Assembly (NCBI GenBank): GCA_034769895.1
Contig: CM068373.1
Location: 280,209,158-280,273,157 of the forward strand
DNA: 64,000 nt
Source: Magicicada septendecula
Taxonomy: Eukaryota; Arthropoda; Insecta; Hemiptera; Cicadidae
Direction: 5' to 3'
Both the position numbers and the translations under genes were made by a program. Below the pieces are notes generated by a model. The model was given only the letters and a program-made list of their open reading frames with translations. It was not told where the DNA came from and ran no database searches. Shown one piece after another: positions 32,777-45,260 of the stretch; the first letter of the stretch is position 1, and every line of letters begins with the position of its first letter.

Positions 32777-35700
32777 TGTAACACAAGACCTGTTAACTGG
32801 TTACAAATAAATATTAATTTCTTTGTGTAGTTCCAAGAAAAAAAATTTTATTAACAAAAAAATTTTTTGTTAAATAAAAAAAATTTTATGTTTGGTTGTT
32901 ATGGTAATAAATCAGAAATAATCCTGGTTCGGTATTTTGTTTAAAATTTCAAAATTCTGTGAGGTTATTTTGGTTTAATTTACACTTCTGGTAGATCTTA
33001 ACTAAATCCGGAGTTAATCAGATTATCTCCTTGCAGTAATCAATTGATGATTTTCAGCACTGCTCCAGTATCTCACATTTAGTTAAGATTTATCGCCTTC
33101 CAGTAAGTCTTGTAGTTAATTAAACCCTTAAATTAAAATGTGAAATAATTGTACAATTCAAATAGGAGAAATAATTTGATTTATTAACAATAATTATTAA
33201 AAATCGATGTATAGCAATGGTTCGACTCTGTCACAGGGATGTATCGATTTGTGATTACAGGTTAATTTTTATATAAGTATTAAAAAAGGTTCTTTCAATG
33301 ATTATTTTATATAGTCAGAGAAGGGCAGGTCTAGAAAGTATAACATATACAAAAAATAATCTTAATAATTAATAAATAACAAATTGTGAATAATATATAA
33401 TGGTTAGTATATTTGAATTCTCACACCAATGCTGCCTGCTATGAAATCAGTCTGAATTGATGCCTGCCTGGCTGAATTGATGAGGTTAACGTATATATGG
33501 TCGCTGTAAATTCTAACAATAAATTCACCTTTAAAATTGTTTTATGGATCTCCGTAATCGTGTATACTGTCTATTATGTTGTTCGAGGTATTCTGGATGT
33601 GTGCAGTGTTCACTAGTGTTAATTGTTTTCTGTTAGATGTGTTCACTTTATGTCTGTTTGTGGCTAAGAATCGTTAATATGTTGTGTAGTAAAATATTAA
33701 TATTAGGTAATTTTAATGGTTTATTTCACTTGTATTGTGTGGTGCATTGTTCGTTTTCACCGTTGTCGTAGAGTATTTCATTGTTTTTAAACAAAAAAGT
33801 GTCAATTTAGGTCACTCTCGTTTTTTCACTGATTTCTAATTGTTACTCCATTACACTCGTTTTACGGTTTTAGAAAGCAATTCAGCATCAACCGTTCCGT
33901 TTGAATGTTAACAAAGAACTAACTTACTTCCTTCATCTTAGGAAATATCTTGCCAAGTTAATATTTGAAAAGTATTGTTAAAATAATTTTCACTTCCCAT
34001 GTACATACCTATAGAGTACATTGTATATGGAATATTTTTAGTTTATTGTTCGCTTTCATGAACTATTAACCACATAATTGGTTTATTTATCTCATTCTGT
34101 TTAATTTGATATGTCATAGTCCATATTTGTTGAGATTTTTGTTAAAATTACCATATTTCTGTCTTTTTGGAAATCTAGGCCCAAAAACCTGTTTCCGCTC
34201 TGGTACACAATTTCTGCCATTTTAAGTGTTATTAATATAATTATAATAAATTTCAGATGGTCACAAATCTTTCGCTTTCCTTAATTTCCTACAAATTTAA
34301 CATTCGAACTGTCTTTTAGTGATAATTTATTAATTTACTATTTCTCCTCTGAAATAGTTATTTTTTTTACATTTCGAAAATTTTTAATAATTTAAGACAT
34401 TTTCCTATATTACTCTTTTAAATCATAGGATCATTTACAGTAGCTGTGTATTGATCCACCTTACATAAATCTTGTTATTTTATATGGTTCATTGGTGAAT
34501 TAACTGGTTTATATTAACTTTTGTGAATTCATTATTTGGCCTAGAGTTTAGTATTTTACATATATGGTTTTTTCAAATAAAGTTAATTCTACCTCTCCTC
34601 TGACTTTTAAAAGTTAACACAACATGAAATAAAATTGTTTACATAATTATTGATATGTGTAGCATTTAATTCATGCTACTGTTACAAAAATAATATTTGA
34701 CATTAATCAGCAGTCTTCAAAGTTAGACTTGTTTGCTTAAACTGTTTTGAACATACATTTAACACATTTTATAAATTAATACAGCATCCATACTTAAACA
34801 TTTTAATTTGTATGTATGCTGTTATATAACTAAAACATCTTACTCTAAATATATAGGTACCTTATTCTATTGGAACTCTTTTAAAAAATGGAGTTCATGG
34901 CTTTGAACAATATCAGCCATTTAAACTTCTTAATTCTATTAAAACTTAATCTATTTTCAGTCCTTTCTGATTTTACTATTATTATCTAAAATCCCCTTGT
35001 ACAGTAAACATTTCCCTCACATACTTTCTTTAGTATTGGCATTTCTATGAATGTCTTGAGATAACAAAGTGACCTTATTTAATGAAATATTGGAAATATT
35101 TTTCCTTTTAATATTCCATTACCTGTTAATTATAAAATATAAATAAAAGTTATTTTATAGCACCTTGTTTAAGTTATAGATACACTACAACTTGAAGTTT
35201 ATTACATTTAAAAACACTTCCACTAGTACACATTCACTGTTGGTTCTGACTTATATTTGAGTTTTATTATTCTCAGACCAGACCTTTAGTCATAATGGAC
35301 TGTGAAGATTTGTTTATTTTTACCATATAATAACTTTAGTTGGTGCACTTCTTATCATACTATTTAACACTTTTGTCTATAATCATTTACAATTTCATAA
35401 GGTTTTGGGGTGTTATACTTTCTTTAATGGTATCATTTGGTTTGGGGTTAATTGTAGTTAATAATAGGTTTTTATTGTGGTTCTTCCATCCTATTTCTTC
35501 CTTTCTTCTCGTCTTCCTTCTTGTGTTCATTCTTGGGTAAACCAAGGTACTCAGTGTTATTTTGTCCGATGGTTGGTTCGGAGTATCTTCTTTATTATCT
35601 GCTTTTAAATTTCTTCTTCCTTCTTGGGTTTGGAGTATTTTCTTTATCACCTGATACTAACTTTATTCTTCTTTCTTGACTTCTTGATATCTTGTTTATC

Positions 35701-36110
35701 CACCTGATCCTAATCTTCCTCTTCTTGTTTCTTCTTGTGTTTGGGGTATTATAGTTATCACCTGCTCCTAATCTTCCTCTTCTTGTTTCTTCTTGTGTTT
35801 GAAGTATTATAGTTATCACCTGCTCCTAATCTTCCTCTTCTAGTTTCTTCTTGTGTTTGGGGTATTATAGTTATCACCTGCTCCTAATCTCCTGGGTAAT
35901 CTCCTGATTTTTTAATATGAGTTTCCTTTAATTTATTTTCTTTGACTTTTTTGTTGTATTTTTATTACTTAATTATTATTTTTTTTTATTGTGGTGTTTT
36001 TCTTTGAAGTTTAATTTTATTTTCATTTGACATTCTTTGAGTATATGTAATTTAATTATTTTTATGATCTTATTTGAATTAATTATTGGTGGAATATCTG
36101 TCATGCTACA
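32777..36110 (-). repeat. 5' LTR of C
   Basis: 3334 bp, TGTAACACAAG to ATGCTACA. Partner of 3456-7119. It contains only three minisatellite units (35714-35888). It is followed by ATAT (36111-36114), the target duplication, and then the rest of the F LTR. Confidence 0.92.
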
Positions 36111-38958
36111 ATATTAACTGCAAGACAGTGTGGTTATTATTTTACAAAATAAATCTGCCTATAGAGTTCTTTTAAGTACGAAACAGAGGTTTATATAACA
36201 AGATAACAAAATTAGAACATATCATTTAAAGTTTGTGATCATTAAAATTAAACAAGGTTTACTATAAATTAAATATTGTGGTGTTGAAGTGTGGCAGTGT
36301 CGTTGGTGTATACATAGGTTATCATTTGGTTATTCAGTGTTTACAATGTTACTTTTTTATTTTATCAATCCTTGAAAAATACCTTCAGTGATAGTGAGAG
36401 TTTTATTATTTAGTTATAATTTTTGAAAGAGATTTTGTTTTTTATAAATCAATAAATTCAGCAATACTCAACGTTAGTAGATAAGAGATGTATTGTCAGT
36501 CGTCCAAGTGGTGTAATGGGTTGATGTTGATTCTTCTTTCTTCAGTCTTGGGCTTCAGGAATGGTTGGCATCTTCGTCTGGTCGAATTCCATATATTTTT
36601 CGGTCATCTGGATTAATTCCGAGCTGGTCCTTGGTGTAGTTGGGTTGGAATGTCCTCTCGTCAGTTGTTCTGGTCCTTTTTCATCAAATTATGGGCACTT
36701 ACACTGTTTTAGAATTAAAAAGTTGGGCCCTTCACGGCATGGCGTCTCTCCAGTTAAGCGTCACTACTGATTTTTTGTTCCTAACTGAAAATTAGTCAAT
36801 ATTCGGTTGTTGTCATGGTAACTCAAAATTTTTGATTGGCTGAAATTGGCTTGAGATCATTGTTAGGATATTTGAATTTTTATTTAAAATGGTCACAGAT
36901 CTTCTAAGTGTAATTAATCTTCAGTACTCCCTTTTTAGTAGTAAATATTATTACCACTGTTCATATTTTGGCTCAAGGATTAATTTGACATCCAATACTA
37001 TAGTATTTACTTAGGTATCAACATTTTGACAGTTTTGTGGATTTTATTTAATTATACTGTTTTCTTAATTTACATTATTATCATAATATTTCTGCCTTAA
37101 CATGATTGTCTAATTGTATTTCATAGTTTATGTGGCTTAGTCTAACTAATGTCAGTGTTTGATTCTAAAAATTGAAGTCTTTTGTAGTTTGACAGTTGGG
37201 AATTTGCCTAGGCTTAAACAGCAATTGACTATTTTTCTTTAATTACTGAGATTACATTTTATTCTCCCCTTGTATGGGTCCTGATTGTTCTAATACATGA
37301 TTCTGTTTATTTGCTCAATGTTTATGTCTGTTCTTGTAATTGTGTGTGATTTTATTGTTTTCATATATTAATTTGTCTACTGTCATAACTCCCTTTTAGT
37401 GTCATTGTATCTGAATGTATTTATTTTGTTTCTTGCTTACTGGGTTTTGTTGGTTTTAAAATCTTATTTATTACATCATATAACATAGCATCTTATGGTT
37501 TTAACAATTCCCATAGATATAATTTTTATTCATTAAAACATAATTCTTTTGAAACATAAATCTTATTCATTTAAACATACTTATTTACCTTTTATTATCC
37601 ACTCATACTCTTCAGTGGGTAATAATTATTTTATAATATTATCAAAAGAAAACAAACATAAACATTGATTAATTATTTTGATTATTATAGAAAATCCTTA
37701 TTACTAAACTTATCTGACACTGTGTTATTAACTAGTGGTACCTAATACCATTTCACTATGTCTTACTAAATCTTATAATGATTATTCATTGTTTTTATAC
37801 CTCAGTATTACAGACATTTTCTATATGGTGAATTGACACACTGATAGTCCTTCTTTCTTACTTTCCTAATAATCTTAATTGTCACTTATTATTTTAATTG
37901 ACACACATTTAAAACCATGATAATCAGTTATCACTAATGCTAACTTAATTTGAATACTATTAGTTTATTTAGTTACATTTTGGGTGTCCACTCATATTGG
38001 CCTTTCAACTATCACAGTCCTTCCTGTGTTTGGCCATTATTAGATCTCACTCACTTATAACTTAGTTTATGCACTTATAAACTTTGATTACTATTTTATC
38101 AGTGTTTATCACTTTTTAATGGGGTTTATTCTCACTTTGGGGTATTAACACTAACACCTTGCACTCAATCTTGTTTTAGTGTTACTGGTGGGTAAAGATT
38201 AGTGTATTGCTTATTCAAAATTCTCTTTCTTACATTTATTTTAAAAGGTTCATCCTCCTTACAATTTATTATCTCTCACTCTGTGTGGTTTGACTATACA
38301 TGATATGTTTGTGTCGTGCTTATGTGATTTGTCCTAGTTTACTCTATTTGTTTGGGTTAGTGTACCCTTCTATCTCTTAAGTCCTTAACAATTAATATTT
38401 CTAACTTGTCTGTTTTTACAATTATTATTATCATATACAATTTTCATTAGATAGTCTTTTTCATTGGTTTAACATTAGTTTTGTATTCTTTCTGGGTTCA
38501 CTTTATTTTGCTATAGTTTACATGTCACTTCCTTGGTGTTGTTGCTGATTATATCTTCACACTTCCATGCTAATTCTTTGTTCATTATTATTCTTTTTAT
38601 TTCTACACTCTTGTGGTAGTGTGGTGGCTAGTTCTAGTTCACTTACAGTTGTCATTATTTATGTTATTCTTCATTTATGGGGCTGGTTCTACTCTCTCAC
38701 TTACCATCTATTGGGCTATTCAGTGTTTATCGCCATATTTTACTGTATTTAACATTTTGGTTTGTTTGTTTGTTACTTCTTTATTATTATTAGAGGTTAC
38801 TGTTCTGACTACCTTGATATGTCTGATCGTGTTATTATTTTGAGTCACCCATTCTTTAATCTCTGATTCATCCCTTTTTATTCTAGTGTTAATGATTAAA
38901 TAATTTATCTTGTCATGTTTTCTTCATTATTGTTAGGTGAAGATATGTACCATTACAT

Positions 38959-39536
38959 ATTGCCCTGCCACTAAAATTGATTATTTCAACAAATATCGTT
39001 CAGTTTTTTGATTGGAATTATCAATCATTATTTCATTTTATTTTCTGAATCACTGGTTATTTTTGAGCTATAGATTCTTATTATTTTTGAGTGTCAGTAT
39101 TCTTCTTGATTTTTGTATCGTATTTTAGTTTAATGTTCTTATCCCTTTGATATCTAATTCCCTAACATTTTTCCCTAACATTATATTGAATCGGATCGGA
39201 GGGGTACTTTTGACTCCATTGCTCCGCCGTAAAATACACATTTGATTGCTGGACTTATCTACAGTCAATCATTATAAAATTATACAAGTAGTCTTAGTGC
39301 GACTATAAAATAAATATCATTTGTAGGATTCTCCACATTATTATTATTATTTAGTTTATACAATACATTATTTCAAATTATATTCTTTTTCTTTTATTCA
39401 CACTCTCTAGCTCTTAGTGATTCGATATTATTAGTGGGTATGGTATACATGATCTTTTTATTATTTGTTTTGTTTATTTTTCTTACTGTTTAACACTAGT
39501 TATTTATTAATTGGTTTCGGGATTTTTTTTTCGTTT
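38959..39536 (-). other. F 3' non-coding end and polypurine tract
   Basis: Aligns in order with the C 3' non-coding part. On the minus strand AGTGGCAGGGCAATA precedes the LTR, as TCTGGAGAAGGGCAATC does in C. The pair TTATCC...ATTCCCTA is shared with 7350-7377. No gene. Confidence 0.6.
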
Positions 39537-40745
39537 TTAATAATATTTTTTCATAGAGGATTGGTTAAATGTCCCCTTTCTTCTTTGTGTCTTTAGGTCT
39601 ACGATCTCATATGTATTATTTTGGTTGTCTTTACTTACTATGTAGGGTCCTGTGTATAGTAACAATAGCTTCTTGGCTATCGCTTCCATGGTGCTTGGTA
39701 ATCCTCTGTTTTTAAGTAATATTTGCTCTCCAATCTGATATTGTATGGGTTTCGGTTGCATTTTCTTATATTTTTCTCTGATCTTGTCAGTCTTTTCTAA
39801 TATCTTATTGTGAAATTGCACGTCATCGAATTGATATTCTTCGCCATTTGGAAATTGTGATCGGGTAAGATGTTTTTATCAAGTTGACAGGCTCTCGGAA
39901 TTGAATTTCACACTGATAATCTCTGACCTTTCCAGGTGTATCTGAAAATACGTGCTTATAGCGGTTATACACTTCTATCAGTTGTTCAGCTTGTTGAACT
40001 GTTAATTGTGCGCTCGTTTTCTCTCTCTGGAAAGTTCGGATTTCTTCGATTTTTTCTTGCCATAGTTCTTTATTGTCGGTCTCGTCATAAATTCCATTAT
40101 TCAGTATATGTTCTCCAGTATTTCTGTATTTTTGGATATGGTACATTGTTTTATTCGGCTGTATTTCGTCACTATTGGTCAATTCAGTTACCCATTGTAT
40201 GTCACCTTTCTTCAGAATCAGTTTGTATTTACTCAGGTCAATTATGGCTGAGTACTGGCGCAGCATATCGCAACCAATTAGCATCTGGAATGGCAATCCA
40301 CTGGCTACTAAAAACGTCATTGTTACGGTTTGTCCGTTGCTTGTCAGTTCGAGTTGTACTTGTTTTTGGACGGTTCTATTTTGCCGTCCTGTCGCTCCTA
40401 CAAGGACAATGTTGCTTATGGGTAGCGTAAGTATAATTGCCTTACTCGCTTCTTGGCTTTTTGAAGCTCGATACTGTCGATTAACGAAATATTGGATCCA
40501 GTGTCTATCATAATTAGTGCTGGTACTCCATTGACTTGCGTTGAAATATAAGCAATTTCGTTATGTTTACTATCAGATTGGTTGTTACCTTCTTCGAGCA
40601 ATTCCTCTACAATATTTTTCAGATAATTATTTCGCACTATTGTAATTGTGCGTTCGCCGTTAGTTTGTATAACGTTGCGATTTAACCCAATAGAATGGTT
40701 CAGTGAGGGTACAAGTAGATTTTTCACTGCCGCTCCTAGTTTAAC
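39537..40745 (-). pseudogene. F pol remnant: protease and integrase tail only
   Basis: Minus strand, entered by -1 shift at GTTAAAC (40745 to 40739). Protease with DTG (MIDTGSNISLI) is in 40416-40727. A frameshift follows, then GCDMLRQYSAIIDL and the linker to RT (39850-40320), ending at YPITISK where RT should begin. The next coding part is the integrase C-terminal domain (IGEQILLKNRG, LLLLYTGPYIVS) at 39537-39821. About 2.4 kb holding RT, RNase H and the integrase core is missing at about 39845. F could move only with enzymes from another element. Confidence 0.85.
40701..40745 (-). promoter_or_regulatory. -1 frameshift signal, F gag-pol
   Basis: Minus strand: heptamer G TTA AAC (40745-40739), immediately followed by TAG (40738-40736). 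A 6-bp stem CAGTGA/TCACTG (40729-40724 with 40706-40701) begins about 9 bases downstream. The protease frame is the -1 frame relative to this stop. Confidence 0.75.
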
Positions 40746-41814
40746 ATCATCTCGGACTGTTCGTTCAGATCACTCTGGTGTGCAGAACTATTTCCGTTCT
40801 CGTGATATGGGTCTCTTCTACCTCGTACAGCAATTCTTCTGATATTATATGCCCATCAGTATCCATGACTGCTTCCATCATGGTATTATGTTGTTCATGA
40901 ATCGAAGAAGTTAATCTTAGCACCATCATTGATGTTCTCACTAATTTTAGTTTATTCAGCATTTTTGTTTCTGGCATACTCACGTGTCTTAAAGACCTTC
41001 TCAATTTGTGATACACCGTTTTGTTGTGGGTCACTTCAATTTTGGGTATTTTCCATTTAAAGATAGGTTCACTGAAGTTTCTGCTCACTGGTTTGTTGTG
41101 AGTCCCTTCTATAATTCCTTTTAAAGTCCTCCTATAATCCCTATAATTCATCATTTCAGTTTGATCAGCAATTGGTAGATTATACACATTAATTAGCCCG
41201 TTCTTCATCATCTCCAATTCTTCTTTTGTATTTATTATTCTCTTTTTGTATAATTTTCCTATTTGCTTGATTTTCTGAATTACCTGGTTCTTTATCCCTT
41301 TGGTATTGACTTCTATCTGCTTACTATCCCTTTTTTTCCTGTCATTGTTATTCTCAGGTAGCGCTGTATTTGTGTCCTCTTTATTTTCTGTTTCCTTGTT
41401 GCTCCATTTTCTGTTTATTTCGGCCATTTGCTGGATGAGTTTTTGGTTATCATCTTTTAATGATGCTATATTTTTATTGGTTTCTTCCCTGATCTGGTCC
41501 AATTTTTCATTAATTTCCTTTTTTAATTCCTCCTTATTTTTGTCCAATTTTTCATTTAATGATGCTATATTTTCGTTCGTTTTTTCCATATTCTTCCGGT
41601 TATCTTCCATCAGTATTCTCATCATTTCCAGTAAACTCCCGTCCTCTGGTTGTGCAGGTTTCTCCGGTTGATTTTCTGGCTCCACGGGTTTGACTGGTTC
41701 CATGGGAGGTAGCATTTGTTCGGTGTCTTCGACCGAAGTCACTTACTTCTCTCCCGCTCGAACTTCCTTTTCGGCCTCCTTCGTTCGCCTTAATGATGAT
41801 GCCCTCTTCATCAT
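40736..41814 (-). pseudogene. F gag remnant
   Basis: Minus strand, starting at ATG 41814 (MMKRASSLRRTKEAEKEV), similar to the C gag start. An in-frame TAA lies at 41743-41745. The open part 40765-41742 has a Pro/Glu-rich segment, a coiled coil with repeats of NIASLNEKLDKN type, and then scrambled sequence: the capsid is largely deleted and the frame does not match the one used at the frameshift site. It is not functional. Confidence 0.8.
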
Positions 41815-41885
41815 GTTTACCTTCTGTCGTACCTGCCACTAGATATTCTGTCGTAACTCTAGCCTCACTAGTTGGTGCGCCACTT
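41815..41885 (-). other. F leader and primer-binding site
   Basis: On the element strand the LTR ends TTTTCTACA, followed by AAG and TGGCGCACCAACTAGTGAGG. The same position in C holds TGGCGTCCAACTAGAGGGC. Confidence 0.65.
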
Positions 41886-43242
41886 TGTAGAAAACGGGTG
41901 TGTGTCGAGTCTATTAGTTTTAGACTTGGAAGTTTTAGTAATGTGTTTTGTGAACGTAAATGGTGTCGTTCGGAAGCGTCTGGTAGCCTGTGTGCCTTAC
42001 CTGTCCCTTCTCACTCTTTCGTAATTCCGGATAGGCGCCAAATTGTTTTTTGTGAAAACAATTAAAAGTTTTTACCTGTATAGTTTGATATTCCACTATT
42101 GTAAATTCGAATCGTTCACCATCTGGCTTGTTACTGATTCTTGTTTGAGTGGGGGAAACGTGTTGCCAACTTGAGATAATGTTGGTTATGTTGACCCACT
42201 GCTAGTAAACAAAACATACATAATATTCTTTACAAATAAATACTGGACAGTTTGTTATCGGTACACACTTTTTTATTAAACTTTTGACTGGTTAGTTTTT
42301 GTTAACGCTTCATACAATTAATAATTTATACAATGATTTTAGCCTCAGCAATATATTCGTTCACTCAGCGGATCGCTAGGTTGGCAGTACAATGTTTATA
42401 TTAACTGCAAGACAGTGTGGTTATTATTTTACAAAATAAATCTGCCTATAGAGTTCTTTTAAGTACGAAACAGAGGTTTATATAACAAGATAACAAAATT
42501 AGAACATATCATTTAAAGTTTGTGATCATTAAAATTAAACAAGGTTTACTATAAATTAAATATTGTGGTGTTGAAGTGTGGCAGTGTCGTTGGTGTATAA
42601 ATAGGTTATCATTTGGTTATTCAGTGTTTACAAAGTTACTTTTTTATTTTATCAATCCTTGAAAAATACCTTCTGTGATAGTGAGAGTTTTATTATTTAG
42701 TTATAATTTTTGAAAGAGAATTTGTTTTTTATAAATCAATAAATTCAGCAATACTCAACGTTAGTAGATAAGAGATGTATTGTCAGTCGTCCAAGTGGTG
42801 TAATGGGTTGATGTCGATTCTTCTTTCTTCAGTCTTGGGCTTCAGGAATGGTTGGCATCTTCTTCTGGTCGAATTCCATATATTTTTCGGTCATCTAGAT
42901 TAATTCCGAGCTGGTCATTGGTGTAGTTTGGTTGGAATGTCCTCTTGTCAGTTGTTCTACTCAGTTGTTGTTCTGGTCGTTTTTCATCAAATTATGGGCA
43001 CTTATACTGTTTTAGAATTAAAAAGTTGGGCCCTTCACGGCGTGGCATCTCTCCAGTTAAGCGTCACTACTGATTTTTTGTTCCTAACTGAAAATTAGTC
43101 AATATTCGGTTGTTGTCATGGTAACTCAAAATTTTTGATTGGCTGAAATTGGCTTGAGATCATTGTTAGGAAATTTGAATTTTTATTTAAAATGGTCACA
43201 GATCTTCTAAGTATAATTAATCTTCAGTACTCCCTTTTTAGT
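41886..43242 (-). repeat. 5' LTR of F, truncated
   Basis: Matches 2940-3455 plus 36115 to about 36930. The last 2 kb or so of the LTR is missing: at 43242 it switches to the non-coding region of B2. It carries the uninterrupted version of the C insertion site. Confidence 0.85.
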
Positions 43243-45260
43243 TCTTCCCTCCTAGAATTAATCTTTCAAACCAGTAAATTCATCTATAACATTATTGTGT
43301 AGAGCAAAACATATTTAAATCAATTACTTCTGAACAACTCATCTACTTGAAAACGTTAATCATCTGCCATTGTCATAATATTTCTTAACTCGAGATACAA
43401 TCATCTAGCTATCTCATCAGCTCGTTAACATACTCCAGTTTAAGACTTTAATGCGTTACTCCCCTGAGTAACCTCCTTCCACACACGCTATGGCCCCCCC
43501 TGGACTGTAGCGTCCAGTTGCTTTCACAAGGACTGAAGTTAGGGAGGAATTTGGCATCTCCTGTCCTTGCTTCGGCCTTACATTTTTTTAAATTCAGATA
43601 TAATACCTGATTATATATAACCTTAAGACGGGTCTATCACCCTTTTGTTGGTTCCCACGCGAACAAGGTGATAGCCGCTGTTCCATAGTTCCGGGGATTT
43701 CCCCTTGAGTCACCCCCCCTCGTTAATTTCAAATTCACACCAATTTTCAAGGCAACCAACCATGGTCAGTTTTACAATTTCTGCCCACAGCTGATTGTCG
43801 TCCAAAACCACGATTAGTGCTGGTGAAACAGTAATCGCCCGAAAAGGCGGGGAAATCATCTTCATTAGCATGTTTTTACTTCATAATTTCTATACACTGT
43901 ACGATAATAATTGACATATAATATTATATAAGGTTGTACAGTGTATTTTACGCCCTATTTAGGCCTCCGATGATGGTAACATGCTATGATGTTACTCATC
44001 AACACTTACCGCTATCTACAGTGACACATGCCGCCACTGCAATAGCCTAACTTATAGCTAAACTTATGTCCTTCTGCATTTGCTAACACCACATTCCACA
44101 ATTATTTTCTCTTCTATTGACAACTAACAACCCCCCAAAATCACCCTTTAATCTTGCACAATAACAAGTCCTTTTTTTTTCAATAAAAATTTTTTATATA
44201 GACATTTTTGCAAAGCCCATCCTTCACTTCGTACAAATAGTGAATACCACAAAATATTTACTTTTAATTACTCATTTATTCATAATTTTACAATCTAGCA
44301 CTAACTAATGATTTTACCAATAATTACAATAATTTACAATTTAATAAAAAGAAATTACTCTCTCTCCTTCCTTTAAAATAAACCTTTGCTTTGCATCGGA
44401 AATAAAATTACAAACATTTTAATTCTGGGTTTGTTTTCAAGTTCTATTAACTCTTTATCTTTTTAGGTTAGTTGTCTCCAAGTCGCTTATATTAATATAA
44501 TAGATATTTACCATATATCCGTCGTGCGACTTCGTTTTTCTCGTCTTATTTTGACGCGTTTCGGCAACGAATTGCCATCTTCAGAAATCTTAATCACTCG
44601 TAGGAGATCGTTAAAAAATTAAACGGACAGGTCTGTGAGTTTCCAATGTCGTAAAAGTGCACTTTTACCGTAATGATTTTAGTGTTTTTAATTTTTTAAC
44701 GATCTCCTACGAGTGATTAAGATTTCTGAAGATGGCAATTCGTTGCCGAAACGCGTCAAAATAAGACGAGAAAAACGAAGTCGCACGACGGATATATGGT
44801 AAATATCTATTATATCTTTATCTTGTTACATTTTATTTTTACATTCCAATTATGAATTACCATTAATCATTTTCATAACCTGCCCATCAAAACTTTCAAA
44901 TTCACTACCCAATTCCTATCTTTTAATTGAATTTAACTTTTTATTATAAACATTCCTAAGTATATATTGACAATAACATATATATATATATGTTATTATT
45001 ATATTATATATATATATATTAAAACATAACAAAATTACTATTTTATAATAATATTTTACAATTCATATTTTATATTTATAATTATATTAATTTATATCTT
45101 CTAATATACCGCCAACCATGGTCCGCCTCCAAAGTGCAAAAACCCACGGTCAGGATTGGTAAGTTCGTGACTGCCCGAAAATAGGGGAGGATCCCTTCTC
45201 TTTTAATTATATCATAATCTGTGTTTACGTATCAAAATCTTAATAAAAAAATGTCTATCA
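43243..45260 (-). other. B2 3' non-coding region with two hairpin modules
   Basis: No gene. Module 1: H1 GTTACTC/GAGTAAC (43455-43472), CTGGAC/GTCCAG (about 43508-43525), H2 CTATCACC/GGTGATAG with inner GTTC/GAAC (43634-43674), and K CGATTA/TAATCG (43811-43837). Module 2 near pol: K-like CGGTCA/TGACTG (45147-45173). Each K is followed by a CGCCCGAAAA-type block and a G run, as in E. A MITE lies at 44498-44812 and a TA-rich run at about 44975-45020. Confidence 0.7.
44498..44812. mobile_element. MITE with 126-bp inverted repeats
   Basis: 315 bp, flanked by TA (44496-44497 and 44813-44814). Terminal inverted repeats run 44498-44623 and 44687-44812, with the motif GACGCGTTTCGGCAAC and GCCATCTTCAG. 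The centre contains the 18-bp palindrome GTAAAAGTGCACTTTTAC (44651-44668). No coding capacity. TA duplication suggests mobilisation by a Tc1/mariner-like transposase (inference). Confidence 0.85.

Larger units (their letters stand above)
3456..36110 (-). mobile_element. Element C: gypsy LTR retrotransposon with 3.3-3.7 kb LTRs
   Basis: C spans 32.7 kb here, about 14.3 kb after removing nested D. It is flanked by ATAT on both sides (3452-3455 and 36111-36114), and the uninterrupted sequence is seen at 42395-42405. LTRs are 3456-7119 (3') and 32777-36110 (5'). The minus-strand order is PBS, gag (32705-30541), pol (30562-27167), a long 3' non-coding part (27166-25731 and 7381-7120), then a polypurine tract. 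Gag has one frameshift; pol has two TGA stops and one frameshift. It is inserted in the LTR of F, and D is inserted in its 3' non-coding part. Confidence 0.9.
2940..38958 (-). repeat. 3' LTR of F, split by element C
   Basis: The LTR runs TGTAGAAA to CCATTACA on the plus strand, about 3.36 kb once C and its ATAT duplication are removed. The first 516 bp also occur at 41886-42401 and 50042-50557. Both of those continue without interruption through the site where C sits (TTTATATTAA), giving two empty-site comparisons. To the right, the minus strand shows a purine-rich tract (AGTGGCAGGGCAATA) just outside the LTR, matching the position of the C polypurine tract. The LTR supplies promoter and polyadenylation signals. 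Confidence 0.8.
2940..43242 (-). mobile_element. Element F: gypsy LTR element, RT-deleted, host of nested C
   Basis: F reads on the minus strand. Its 3' LTR is 2940-3455 plus 36115-38958, interrupted by element C. Its internal part is 38959-41885, and its 5' LTR begins at 41886 and is broken off at 43242. The PBS-like sequence next to the 5' LTR (TGGCGCACCAACTAG) resembles that of C (TGGCGTCCAACTAG), so F and C are sister families. The left end sits inside the B1 gag. The right flank is lost, so no target duplication can be confirmed. The internal part keeps gag remnants, protease and the integrase tail, but no reverse transcriptase or RNase H. Confidence 0.8.
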
